The position numbers and the translations under genes are program-made. A stretch of DNA of 64,000 nucleotides. Source: Thermobacillus sp. ZCTH02-B1. GTDB taxonomy: Bacteria; Bacillota; Bacilli; Paenibacillales; Paenibacillaceae. The stretch is from positions 248,001 through 312,000 of the forward strand of contig NZ_LZRU01000009.1 in assembly GCF_002159085.1 (NCBI RefSeq), given 5' to 3'. This document shows positions 1-8,417 of the stretch, one piece after another; position 1 is the first letter of the stretch; the number at the start of each line of letters is the position of its first letter. The notes beneath the pieces were generated by a model. It did no database searches and had not been told where the DNA came from. It saw only the letters and a program-made list of their open reading frames with translations.

Positions 1-1
1 G

Positions 2-2770
2 CGAGTGCAGAAAATATTTGCCGTAGCTGGTGTCGATGACGCGCGTGTCGTACAGGATGACGATGCCCCTGTCCCGCGCCGTGCGGACGAGGCGGCCGAA
101 CCCCTGCTTGAAGCGGATGACCGCCTGCGGAATCGACAGCTTCATGAACGGGTTCTTCTTCTCCGCCGCGAGTTGCTCCGACTTCGCCTCGAGCAGCGGA
201 TGGTTCGGCGGCGAGAACGGCAGCCGCACGATCGCGAGGCACGTCAGCATCTCGCCGGGCAGATCGACGCCTTCCCAGAAGCTGCTCGTGCCGAGCAGCA
301 CCGAAGCCTGCGACTGCCGGAAACGGCGGACCAGCTTCGTCCTTCCCCCTCCGTCGACGCCCTGGGCGATGACGGAGATCCCCGCTTCGGAGAGCCGCTC
401 CTTGAGCGGTTCATAGACCTGCTTCAGCATCTTGTAGGAAGTGAACAGGACGAGCATCCGGCCCGACGTCTCGCGCGCCACGTCCGCCAGCGAATCGACG
501 AGCGCCGCCAGGAACGCCGGATCGGCGTTCGCGCCGCGGATCGGCGGCAGATTCCGCGGAATGACGACGAGCGCCTGGTCGCGGTAATTGAACGGCGACG
601 GGAGTTGGACGGTCTGGAGCCGCCCGTCCTCTTCGAACCCCGTCAGCCCGAGCTGCTCGGTCGCATATTCGAACGACTGGTGCACGCTGAGCGTGGCCGA
701 CGTCAAAATGACGCTGCGCTTCGCGTCGAAGAAATATTGCTTGAGCAGCCCGCTTACATCGGCCGGCACGGCGAACAGATGGACCGACCGGAATTTGAGG
801 AACGCATTCGTCTCAATCCAGTAAACGGTGCCGTGTTCTTCCAGTCGGACAAAACGTCTCAGCTCGTCGCGCACGCGCGCAAGATCCTTCACGCGGCCCG
901 CGATGTCGGCGGCGGCCGCCTCGACTCCGGCGTCGTCGCAATGTTCCCGGAGCTCCGCCATCAGCCTGTCATACGCGCGCACGATTTCGCTGATCGAGGC
1001 GAACACGTTCGCTTCGGCCGACCGCACCGCTTCCCATTCGGCCGGCGGCCGGTCGCCCCGGACGCGCAGGACGCCCTGCCCGTCGTCGTCGGCACCGGGC
1101 TGCGCCAGGCGGTACAGGAGCTCGAACAGCTCGTCCCATTGGAGGCGCAGCTCGCCGAATGTCGGGACGGTGCCGTCGATCGTCTCGATCCATCCCTCGG
1201 CCCGTGCGTGGCCGGTGTCGGCGATTTTCTGCCGGAGCTGGAAGATGAGCCCGGAACGGGCGTCCTTGCACAGCCGGATCAGCGGATGCATGCCGCTGTT
1301 GTAGGAAATCTGGGCACCGAGATGCTTGCCCGCCGCCTCCTCCAGATGATGGGCTTCGTCGACGATGAGATGGTCATAGGCGGGCAGCAGCCGGTATTCG
1401 GCGCGGATGTCGGTGAACAGCAGCGAATGGTTCGTGATGACGAGATCCGCGTGGGAAGCCTCCTGCTTTGCCCGGTGGTAGAAACAGTGCCGGAACCAGG
1501 GGCAGGCGCGATTCAGACACGAATCGGCATCGCTCGCGACGGTCTGCCAGTATTCGGCGCCGCGTCCGCCGAAGTTCAGCTCCTCCTGGTCTCCGTGCTC
1601 CGTCTCGGAGAGCCAGACCAGCATCTGCGCCGTCGTCAGCCGGTCGTCCGAGGGCGCGAAGTAGTCCCGCGCCGCCAGCTTGCCTTCGAATTTTCGCAGG
1701 CACAGATAGTTGCTCCGCCCCTTGAACACGGACGCCTTGAACGGCACGGGCAGCACCTTCGCAAGCAGCGGCACGTCCCGCTCGCGAATCTGCTCCTGCA
1801 GGTTGATCGTGTGCGTGCTTACGACTATTTTCTCGTCATGGCGGATACCATAATAGAGAGCCGGAATGAGATAGCCGAGCGATTTGCCCGTTCCCGTGCC
1901 GGCCTCGATCATCAGGTGGCGGCCGGATTCGAGCGCGTCGTGCACTTCACGGATCATGCGGACTTGCGCATCGCGCGGTTCGTAATCCGGGACATGTTCC
2001 CGCAGCCGCTCGAGCGTCTCGGCGAGGAACGTCTCGAAGTCCGTGTTCCGCAGCCGTTCGGCCGCGTCCGGATCGTGGAGGCGCGGCGGCTCCTCTTCGG
2101 TCCATTCTCCGACCCGGAGCGCGAAGCCGCGGTGGTAACGCCAGGCGTCCGTGTCGATCGCCTTCTGACGCCGCCTGCGCTCCAGCGCGTCATGCACGAT
2201 CCAGCCGAGGTCGTCGCCGTCCCCGAGCTGCGCGGCCATCCGCTCGAGCGTGAGCAACGGCAGATTGCGCAGCTTTTTCATGCACGCCCTGAACACGAGC
2301 GCGGTCGCCATCGCGTCGCTGTCGGCCCGGTGATGGCGCTCGTGCTCGATGCCGAACGCCTCGGTGACGGCTCCAAGCTGGTACGACGGCTGGGTCGGAT
2401 ACAGGATGCGCAGGAGCTGGAGCGTATCAAGCACCCTTCCCGTGAACGGCAGGTAACCGCATCGGTCCAGCGTATCGTTCAGAAAGCCGACGTCGAATCC
2501 CGCGTTGTGCGCGACCAGCACCGCATCGCTGATCAGCGGGATGACCTCGGCCATCACGTCTTCCGGTTCGGGCGCGTCGCGCACGTCTTCATCCGTGATG
2601 CCGGTCAGCTCGGTGATGAATGCGGGGACCGGGACCCTGGGACGCACATAGGACGCGTAGCTCCCGGTCACGCCGCATTCCTCGTCGAGCAGCACGATGC
2701 CGATTTGGATGATGTCGTCCGTATCGCTGTGGTTTCCGGTTGTTTCCAGATCGAGAACCGCAAATTTCAT
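2..2770 (-). CDS. dinG: DinG-family ATP-dependent helicase with N-terminal 3'-5' exonuclease domain (C-terminus cut by window edge)
   Basis: Translated directly from the minus strand; open from an ATG at 2770 to the window edge, 923 codons, so only a few C-terminal residues should be missing. Residues 1 to about 170 form a DnaQ-like exonuclease: DLETTG near the start, HNAGFD, and a late H-x4-D. A superfamily 2 helicase follows, with Walker A EAGTGTGKS near residue 290 and VDEAHH near residue 469. One cysteine near 356 and a C-x4-C-x5-C group near 415-428 resemble the iron-sulfur ligands of E. coli DinG. The exonuclease-helicase fusion is typical of Firmicutes DinG. It lies 23 nt after a TPR gene, in the pan cluster as in B. 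subtilis. The role in DNA repair is inferred from the family. Confidence 0.93.
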   Translation of the reverse strand, partial: MKFAVLDLETTGNHSDTDDIIQIGIVLLDEECGVTGSYASYVRPRVPVPAFITELTGITDEDVRDAPEPEDVMAEVIPLISDAVLVAHNAGFDVGFLNDTLDRCGYLPFTGRVLDTLQLLRILYPTQPSYQLGAVTEAFGIEHERHHRADSDAMATALVFRACMKKLRNLPLLTLERMAAQLGDGDDLGWIVHDALERRRRQKAIDTDAWRYHRGFALRVGEWTEEEPPRLHDPDAAERLRNTDFETFLAETLERLREHVPDYEPRDAQVRMIREVHDALESGRHLMIEAGTGTGKSLGYLIPALYYGIRHDEKIVVSTHTINLQEQIRERDVPLLAKVLPVPFKASVFKGRSNYLCLRKFEGKLAARDYFAPSDDRLTTAQMLVWLSETEHGDQEELNFGGRGAEYWQTVASDADSCLNRACPWFRHCFYHRAKQEASHADLVITNHSLLFTDIRAEYRLLPAYDHLIVDEAHHLEEAAGKHLGAQISYNSGMHPLIRLCKDARSGLIFQLRQKIADTGHARAEGWIETIDGTVPTFGELRLQWDELFELLYRLAQPGADDDGQGVLRVRGDRPPAEWEAVRSAEANVFASISEIVRAYDRLMAELREHCDDAGVEAAAADIAGRVKDLARVRDELRRFVRLEEHGTVYWIETNAFLKFRSVHLFAVPADVSGLLKQYFFDAKRSVILTSATLSVHQSFEYATEQLGLTGFEEDGRLQTVQLPSPFNYRDQALVVIPRNLPPIRGANADPAFLAALVDSLADVARETSGRMLVLFTSYKMLKQVYEPLKERLSEAGISVIAQGVDGGGRTKLVRRFRQSQASVLLGTSSFWEGVDLPGEMLTCLAIVRLPFSPPNHPLLEAKSEQLAAEKKNPFMKLSIPQAVIRFKQGFGRLVRTARDRGIVILYDTRVIDTSYGKYFLHS

Positions 2771-2793
2771 CCGGTTGTCGGACTCCCCATGTG

Positions 2794-3549
2794 TCAGACG
2801 AACCCGGGCCCCCCGAAATGCAGCTCCAAGGGTCCGTCGTTCGCCATGCAGATTGCCAGGTTGCGCGCGGCGCCCGCAAATTCGGGATCCGCTTCGCAGG
2901 CCTGCCTGAAATAGTGCGCCGCTTCCCGGGGATTCGCTTTGACGGCCTGGATGCAGCCGAGCGCATTCAGTCCGAGCGCCTTCAGCTTCCGATTCGGAGC
3001 CTTCCGCACGACGAGCCGGAAATGGCGCTCCGCTTCCTCCCAATCGCCGAGATGGAGGTTCGACATCGCGAGGTACAGGCGCGCCGCCAGCGATTCGGGG
3101 CGAAGCTCCACCGCCCTCCGGAACGCGGCCGCCGCTTCCCGGTACATCGCCAGCTCGAAGTAACCGCGCCCCGCGGTCAGCTGCCGGTCCGCTTCTTCCG
3201 CCGGCGCAACCGGCGCGCCGTCCGCCGCGTCATCCGGGCCGGTCCATGCCCCGCCCATATCGGACGACGCATCACCCGCGCCTTCCGGCGCGTTCCGGAC
3301 ATCCTGTCCGCTCCCGTCGTGCGCCGCATCCGGCGCGGCGGGCGCGGCGTCGCAGGCGGCGGCCATTTCGCGCAGCTTCGCCAGCCTCTCCTCCACCTTG
3401 AGCCAGCCGTCGATGACCGCGTCGCTCATGACCTGGATCCTGCGCATCTTCCCCTCGATCGCGGACCGCTGCGCGGCGTCCGCGGCGGGATAGCGGGCCA
3501 GCCATTCGTCGAGCATGCCGCATACGGCGGCAAACCATTGCCTGAACAC
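2794..3549 (-). CDS. Tetratricopeptide-repeat protein of unknown function
   Basis: 251 residues from a GTG start with an AAGGGGG ribosome site 8 nt upstream. The N-terminal 70 residues are helical and charged. An acidic, Ala/Gly/Asp-rich linker follows (about 72-115). The C-terminal half holds about three TPR units, from about 120 (GRGYFELAMYREAAAAFRRA) to the end (AAHYFRQACEADPEFAGAARNLA). No signal peptide or membrane segment is visible, so it is likely a cytoplasmic scaffold. It lies between panD and dinG; the 23-nt gap to dinG suggests co-transcription. The TPR fold is clear. The partner is unknown and I do not recognise a specific family. Confidence 0.8.
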   Translation of the reverse strand: MFRQWFAAVCGMLDEWLARYPAADAAQRSAIEGKMRRIQVMSDAVIDGWLKVEERLAKLREMAAACDAAPAAPDAAHDGSGQDVRNAPEGAGDASSDMGGAWTGPDDAADGAPVAPAEEADRQLTAGRGYFELAMYREAAAAFRRAVELRPESLAARLYLAMSNLHLGDWEEAERHFRLVVRKAPNRKLKALGLNALGCIQAVKANPREAAHYFRQACEADPEFAGAARNLAICMANDGPLELHFGGPGFV

Positions 3550-3571
3550 CTTCGCCGCCCCCTTCGCCCTG

Positions 3572-3600
3572 GCCTACCGGCCGGCTGCCGGCCGGTAGGC
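3572..3600. repeat. Perfect 14-bp inverted repeat between panD and the TPR gene
   Basis: The arms at 3572-3585 and 3587-3600 are exact reverse complements separated by a single base, giving a very stable GC-rich hairpin. Neither flank has a T-run, so it does not look like a standard intrinsic terminator. It lies 22 nt upstream of the GTG start of the TPR gene and may modulate read-through from panD or protect a processed end. That role is inference. Confidence 0.6.
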
Positions 3601-3689
3601 TCATTCTGCGCCGGGCCGGGGGCGGACTATACCGCGGACGGAGCGTCATATCCCGCAACCGGATCCGGTATGCGGGCGGCATGGCGGTT

Positions 3690-4073
3690 TTAAGGGATGG
3701 ACGCGTGCTCTTCCCTGCCGATGAAGGCCGCCGGCCGGTTCGCGTCGTCCGCCAGCACGACGCGCGGGCGGTAAGTCCGCGCTTCCTCCTCGGTCATGAG
3801 CGCGTACGAGATGATGATGACCCTGTCCCCGGGTTGGGCATGCCGGGCGGCGGCGCCGTTCAGGCAAATGACGCCCGAACCGCGCGGGCCCGGAATCACG
3901 TACGTCTCCAGACGGGCGCCGTTGTTGATGTTCACCACCTGCACCTTCTCGTTCTCCCACAGGTCGGCGGCTTCCATCAGCTCCGCGTCGATCGTGATGC
4001 TGCCCACGTAGTTCAGGTTGGCTTCCGTTACCGTCGCGCGGTGGATCTTCGATTTCATCATGTTCCGCATCAT
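3690..4073 (-). CDS. panD: Aspartate 1-decarboxylase proenzyme
   Basis: 127 residues, the normal family length. It converts L-aspartate to beta-alanine for pantothenate and CoA synthesis in the cytoplasm. The self-cleavage site Gly24-Ser25 (in NYVGSIT) sits at the usual position, which supports the chosen ATG; Ser25 becomes the pyruvoyl group. [14 protein letters not shown] before it and [12 protein letters not shown] after it are family signatures. An AAAGGAG ribosome site precedes the ATG. It follows panC with a 7-nt gap, completing a panB-panC-panD operon. Confidence 0.97.
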   Translation of the reverse strand: MMRNMMKSKIHRATVTEANLNYVGSITIDAELMEAADLWENEKVQVVNINNGARLETYVIPGPRGSGVICLNGAAARHAQPGDRVIIISYALMTEEEARTYRPRVVLADDANRPAAFIGREEHASIP

Positions 4074-4080
4074 CGCGTCC

Positions 4081-4974
4081 TCACTCCTTTCCGGCCGGCG
4101 TCCGAATCTCGAGCAGCCGGTTGTCGATGAGCCGCGTGCGGCCGAACCGGACGGCCAGCGCCGCGATGAACCGGCTGCCCGGCGGCATCGCGTCGAACGG
4201 CCTCTCCTCCGGAAGCCGGAGGTCCGGCCAGGTCAGCACTTCCGCATAGTCCGTCACGGCGAGCGGCGCCCGCCGGATCGATTCGCGCATCGCCTCGGCC
4301 AGCTTCCCGGGCGTCATGCCGGGTTCGAGGAATTTCTCCTCCGCCAGCTGCAGCGTCTCGTACAGGATGACGGCCTGGCGGCGTTCCTCCGCGTTCAGAT
4401 AGACGTTCCGCGAGCTCATCGCGAGCCCGTCCGGCTCGCGGACCGTCTCGCACGGCACGATGCGGACGGGGAAGTTCAGATCCTCGACCATCCGCTCGAT
4501 GACCGCGACCTGCTGCGCGTCCTTCATGCCGAAGTAGGCGTGGTCCGGCATGACGATGTGGAGCAGCTTCGCGACGACGGTGCCGACGCCGTCGAAATGC
4601 CCGGGCCTCGAAGCGCCGCACAGCCGTTCGGTCAGTCCGGAGATGACGACGCGCGTCGCCGTCGGCCGCGGATACATCTCGTCCACGGAGGGCATGAATA
4701 GGAGGTCGCAGCCCGCCGCCTCCGCCACCCTCCGGTCCCGTCCGGGATCGCGCGGATACCGGTCAAAATCCTCGTTCGGTCCGAACTGCAGCGGGTTGAC
4801 GAAGACGCTGACGACGGTCAACCCGTTCTCCGCCGCCGAGCGGCGGATCAGGCTCGCATGCCCTTCGTGCAGATACCCCATCGTCGGCACAAATCCGACC
4901 GTGCCGCCGGGATGCGCCCGGCGCCAATCGGCAACGGCGGCGCGGAGCTCGGCGATCGACTCAATCGTCCGCAT
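4081..4974 (-). CDS. panC: Pantothenate synthetase (pantoate--beta-alanine ligase)
   Basis: 297 residues. It condenses pantoate with beta-alanine using ATP. The nucleotidyltransferase HxGH motif is His35-Glu-Gly-His38 in [43 protein letters not shown] and the KMSKS-equivalent AMSSRN (about 183-188) are all present. The start overlaps the 3' end of panB by 14 nt, so translation is probably coupled. The product PanD makes, beta-alanine, is its co-substrate. Confidence 0.97.
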   Translation of the reverse strand: MRTIESIAELRAAVADWRRAHPGGTVGFVPTMGYLHEGHASLIRRSAAENGLTVVSVFVNPLQFGPNEDFDRYPRDPGRDRRVAEAAGCDLLFMPSVDEMYPRPTATRVVISGLTERLCGASRPGHFDGVGTVVAKLLHIVMPDHAYFGMKDAQQVAVIERMVEDLNFPVRIVPCETVREPDGLAMSSRNVYLNAEERRQAVILYETLQLAEEKFLEPGMTPGKLAEAMRESIRRAPLAVTDYAEVLTWPDLRLPEERPFDAMPPGSRFIAALAVRFGRTRLIDNRLLEIRTPAGKE

Positions 4975-5827
4975 CCCGCTTCGCCTCCCCGCCTCCGTAC
5001 GGCTGCGCGGCCGGCTCCGGCTCGCCCTCGAAGCTGTGCTCGGGCCCCGGGAACGCCCTCGCCTTCACGTCGCGCACGTAAGCGGCGATCGCTTCGCGGA
5101 TGACGGTGCCGACATCGGCGTAGGTTTTCACGAATCGCTTGCTCCGATACGGCGACGCGTACCGGATCATGTCGTGGAAGACGAGCACCTGGCCGTCGCA
5201 GCCCGCGCCGGCGCCGATGCCGATCGTCGGAATGCCGAGCGACTTCGTGACGGCTTCCGCCGCGTCGTTCGTCATGAGTTCGAGCACGACGGCGAACGCG
5301 CCGGCCTGTTCGAGCGCCTTCGCATCGTCGACGAGCCGGCGGATGTCCTCCTCCCGGCGGCCCTGCACCCGGTAGCCGCCGACCTGATGGACCGACTGCG
5401 GCTGAAGCCCGATGTGGCCCATGACCGGAATGCCGGCCGCCGTCAGGGCGGCCACCTCGTGCGCGATGTCCGCGCCCCCTTCCAGCTTGACCGCCTGCGC
5501 GCCGGTCTCCTGCATCAGTCTGCCCGCGTTGCGGAGCGTCGACTCTGGTCCGAGCCGGTAGGTCAGAAACGGCATGTCAACCACGACGAAGGTATCGGGA
5601 GCGCCGCGCCGGACGGCGCGGGCGTGATGGATCATGTCGTCCAGCGTGACGGGCAGCGTCGTGTCGTAGCCGAGCACGACATTGCCGAGCGAATCGCCGA
5701 CGAGGATGGCGTCCACGCCCGCCTCCTGGGCCAGCCTGGCCGACGGGTAGTCGTACGCGGTCACCATCGAAATCGGGATGCCGTCACGCTTCATTTTTCG
5801 CCATTTCGTCACGGTAAGTGCCTGCAT
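4961..5827 (-). CDS. panB: 3-methyl-2-oxobutanoate hydroxymethyltransferase
   Basis: 288 residues from the ATG at 5827, which has GGGAGGG 10 nt upstream. A longer in-frame start at 5896 would lie inside the leader terminator and is unlikely. It transfers a hydroxymethyl group from methylene-THF to ketoisovalerate, giving ketopantoate, the first committed step of pantothenate synthesis. The metal and substrate motifs VTAYDYPSA, DAILVGDSLGNV, VVVDMPF, KLEGG and MGHIGLQPQSV are intact. It is the first gene of the pan operon and probably depends on the promoter near 6102-6130. Confidence 0.97.
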   Translation of the reverse strand: MQALTVTKWRKMKRDGIPISMVTAYDYPSARLAQEAGVDAILVGDSLGNVVLGYDTTLPVTLDDMIHHARAVRRGAPDTFVVVDMPFLTYRLGPESTLRNAGRLMQETGAQAVKLEGGADIAHEVAALTAAGIPVMGHIGLQPQSVHQVGGYRVQGRREEDIRRLVDDAKALEQAGAFAVVLELMTNDAAEAVTKSLGIPTIGIGAGAGCDGQVLVFHDMIRYASPYRSKRFVKTYADVGTVIREAIAAYVRDVKARAFPGPEHSFEGEPEPAAQPYGGGEAKRDADD

Positions 5828-5894
5828 GACGCGAGGTCCCTCCCTGTTCCGCCGAACGTTCCGCCTTCGCGGCGCCTTGAGGTCCGGAAAAAGC

Positions 5895-5934
5895 AAAAAA
5901 TCCTCCGGCGTCGAAGCCGCAGGCCAATCCGGAG
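5895..5934 (-). terminator. Intrinsic terminator inside the panB leader (possible attenuator)
   Basis: On the minus strand a CTCCGG/CCGGAG stem (5929-5934 with 5903-5908) encloses about 20 nt and is followed at once by a run of six T (5900-5895) and a second T-rich stretch. It lies 68 nt before the panB ATG and downstream of the best promoter match. It may stop birA read-through or act as a pan attenuator. No known riboswitch or T-box was recognised. Confidence 0.6.
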
Positions 5935-6101
5935 ACAGCGGGAAACATTACGGCCGCGCGTGCCTCCTTCTGTCCCGGGCCTGACGGCTCAGAGCAGCAT
6001 GCGCCAACCCGGATGAACGTTCCGCGTCCGTCTGCATGATGCGTGGAGAAACAAGTCGATGCCGAGTGCGATTCGCGAAAGCGATACCGCCTCTTGCCGA
6101 C

Positions 6102-6130
6102 AGTATAGCATGACGGGCCCCGAAAGGAAA
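6102..6130 (-). promoter_or_regulatory. Candidate sigma-A promoter for panBCD
   Basis: TATACT (6107-6102) is a good -10 element. TTTCCT, 17 bp upstream (6130-6125), is a weak -35. It lies just downstream of the birA stop and would give a leader of about 270 nt that contains the terminator at 5895-5934. No better promoter was seen between that terminator and panB. Confidence 0.45.
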
Positions 6131-6176
6131 GCGGCGGACGTTCCCGGCGCCGGTCCCCCCCATGGCCTCATGATCC

Positions 6177-7142
6177 TCATGAGACGAACTCCGCCGAGAA
6201 AATCTCGCGCTCCGACCCGTCCGCCGTCCGGACGCGCAGCGCGCCGTGCGCCGTCAGCCCCAGCGCGACACCCTCCACCATCCCGTCGGGCGTCTTCAGC
6301 ACCGCCGGCCTTCCGAGCGTCACGCTGTACGCCTCCCAGAGCAGCCGGATCGGCCCGAACCCGTCCCTGCGGTAAATGCCGTACAGTTCCTCGAGGGATT
6401 CGAGGAACAGCGCCGCCGTCTCCGTCCGGTCGAAGGACCGGCCGGCGGCCATCCGGAGCGAGACGGCCTTGTCCTTCAGCTCGGGCGGGTAGTCGTCCGG
6501 TTCAAGGTTGACGCTGACGCCGACGCCGGCGATCACATGGCGCAGCCGCTCCTCCTCCGCACTCGATTCGAGCAGGATGCCGCTGATCTTCCTGCCGCCC
6601 ACGAGCAGATCGTTCGGCCACTTGATGCCGATGTCGAGCCCGGTCTGCCGGCGCAGCGAGCGGCAAAGCGCGGCGGCGACGAGCAGCGTGAGCTGCGGCG
6701 TGCAGAGGACCGGCACGTCCGGCCGCAGCACGAGGCTCATCCAGAGGCCCTTGCCCTTCGGCGACAGCCAGCTTCTCCCCATCCGGCCGCGTCCGCTCGT
6801 CTGGAGCTCGGCGATGACGAGCGTCCCCTCGGGCGCCCCTTCCTCGGCCAGCCGCTTCGCGATATCCTGCGTCGAGCCGACCTCGTCGAACAGGTGCAGC
6901 GTCCGGCCGAACGACGTCGTGCGCAGGCGAGACAGAAGCCCCGCCGCGGTCAGCCGGTCGGGCGATCCGGCCAGCCGGTAGCCGCGGTTGCGGCACGCCT
7001 CGATCGTGTAGCCCTCTTCCATGAGCCGCCGGATCTGCTTCCAGACCGCCGTCCGGCTCACGCCGAGCAGGCGGCTCGCCTCCTCTCCCGAGACGAACGC
7101 CCCTTCGCGTTCGGCGAGCATCTTCAGCAGTTGTTCCTTCAT
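6177..7142 (-). CDS. birA: Bifunctional biotin--protein ligase / biotin operon repressor
   Basis: 321 residues from ATG 7142. A winged helix-turn-helix (about 15-60, GEEASRLLGVSRTAVWKQI) precedes the biotin ligase domain. GRGRMGR (117-123) is the biotinyl-AMP loop, KWPNDL is at 174-179, and KISGILLE carries the catalytic lysine. The N-terminal DNA-binding domain indicates the repressor type (group II BirA) that biotinylates acetyl-CoA and pyruvate carboxylases and represses biotin genes. No biotin operon is in this window. The start overlaps the cca stop by ATGA, so it is the last gene of the ypjD-birA run. Confidence 0.96.
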   Translation of the reverse strand: MKEQLLKMLAEREGAFVSGEEASRLLGVSRTAVWKQIRRLMEEGYTIEACRNRGYRLAGSPDRLTAAGLLSRLRTTSFGRTLHLFDEVGSTQDIAKRLAEEGAPEGTLVIAELQTSGRGRMGRSWLSPKGKGLWMSLVLRPDVPVLCTPQLTLLVAAALCRSLRRQTGLDIGIKWPNDLLVGGRKISGILLESSAEEERLRHVIAGVGVSVNLEPDDYPPELKDKAVSLRMAAGRSFDRTETAALFLESLEELYGIYRRDGFGPIRLLWEAYSVTLGRPAVLKTPDGMVEGVALGLTAHGALRVRTADGSEREIFSAEFVS

Positions 7143-8383
7143 GTTCCGTCCTTTCCGTCCCGTTCGTCTTCCGCAAGTTCCAGCGCCCGCTCCAGCAGCG
7201 CCCGGCGTTCGTTCGGCAGGCGGCCGGCGGCGGTTTCCCGGAGCAGGCGGTCCATCGTCCGCCGGATCCAGGGACCCGGTCTGCGGCCCGCCGCCGCGGC
7301 GAGGGTGCGCCCGTCGAGTTCGAGCTCCGCCGCCGTGAATGCGGGCATCGCTTCCAGCCAGTCCGCCCACCGCCCGATCGTATCCGGCGGAACGGGGCTC
7401 AGGGCGGGAAAGGCCCGCATGACGGCCAGCCAGTCCTCCGACGCCTTGCGTCCGTGCCTGAGCGCCAGCTCCGCCCAAGCCTCGCGCGAATCGGGCATGC
7501 CGGAAGCCTCCGCGTGCAGATCGAGCGGCCCGAAGATGCCGTCCAGCCGCCGCTTGCCGTACGCGAAGCCCGACATCCAGCGCTTCGCGCTGTCGCGCGG
7601 CACGTTCGAAGCCGCCCAGAGCGCGATCCAGCGCCGATCGCCGGCTTCCAGCGCGCCGAGCCGCATGCCGTCCGCGCACGCCGGCTCGCCGGGCGCCTCG
7701 AGCGGCGCCTTCGTCTCCCGCCAGAGCCCGGAGCGGACGAACAGCCGGACCGCCCGGTCCGGATCGGAGCCGAGCACCATCTTGTCCAGCTCGGCGCCGA
7801 TGCGCTCCGTCGCGATGTGGCGCAGCAGGCCGGCGTTCCGCCTGAGCGCGCGCCAGGTCGAAGGCGCCAGGCGGAATCCCAGCTCGGCCGCGAACCGGAC
7901 GGCCCGCACCATGCGGAGCGCGTCCTCGCGGAACCGTTCGTCCGGGTCGCCGACGCAGCGGATGACGCCGCGCTCGAGATCCGCGCGTCCGCCGAACGGG
8001 TCCATCAGCCGCCCTTCCGCGTCCATCGCCATCGCGTTGACCGTGAAATCGCGCCGGCCGAGATCGTCGCGGATGTCGTCGACGAACGCGACTTCGGCCG
8101 GCCTGCGGAAGTCTTCGTACGCCGATTCCGTACGGAAGGTCGTCACCTCGTACGCGCGGCCGTCCAGGAACACGGTCACCGTGCCGTGCCGGATGCCGGT
8201 CGGCGCATGCTTCGGGAAGAGCGCCATCACCGCCTCGGGCCGCGCGGACGTCGCGATGTCCACATCGCCGACCGGCCGGCCGAGCAGCGCATCACGGACG
8301 CAGCCGCCGACGAACCAGGCCTGGTATCCGGCCTCGGCGAGCCGCCGGAGCACCGGCAGCGCTTCCTTCAGCTTCGCTTCCAT
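7139..8383 (-). CDS. cca: CCA tRNA nucleotidyltransferase (class II)
   Basis: 414 residues. It adds or repairs the 3' CCA of tRNAs using CTP and ATP. The nucleotidyltransferase core has GGCVRD (26-31) and the metal ligands DVD (40-42). The RRDFTVNAMA block, DP(F)GG..DL and ERFREDALRMVRAVRFAAELGF follow in class II order, and the last 150 residues are the less conserved body and tail. It is embedded between bshA and birA as in B. subtilis. The 4-nt overlap with birA indicates coupling. Confidence 0.96.
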   Translation of the reverse strand: MEAKLKEALPVLRRLAEAGYQAWFVGGCVRDALLGRPVGDVDIATSARPEAVMALFPKHAPTGIRHGTVTVFLDGRAYEVTTFRTESAYEDFRRPAEVAFVDDIRDDLGRRDFTVNAMAMDAEGRLMDPFGGRADLERGVIRCVGDPDERFREDALRMVRAVRFAAELGFRLAPSTWRALRRNAGLLRHIATERIGAELDKMVLGSDPDRAVRLFVRSGLWRETKAPLEAPGEPACADGMRLGALEAGDRRWIALWAASNVPRDSAKRWMSGFAYGKRRLDGIFGPLDLHAEASGMPDSREAWAELALRHGRKASEDWLAVMRAFPALSPVPPDTIGRWADWLEAMPAFTAAELELDGRTLAAAAGRRPGPWIRRTMDRLLRETAAGRLPNERRALLERALELAEDERDGKDGT

Positions 8384-8417
8384 GCCGCAGCACCCCCTCC
8401 CGGAACGCCGTGCCCGC

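Noticed and set aside
5..2914. Very long plus-strand open frame opposite dinG
   Set aside because: In GC-rich DNA the antisense of a coding frame is often open. The product is Arg-rich with no family motifs, whereas the minus strand encodes DinG with exonuclease and helicase motifs. The same applies to the plus-strand frames at 6246-9656 and 27634-30741 and others.
5828..5850. T-box-like sequence (AGGGAGGGACC) before panB
   Set aside because: A T-box lies upstream of its terminator and has the fixed AGGGTGGnACCGCG core. This element lies downstream of the terminator, has mismatches, and serves as the panB ribosome site.
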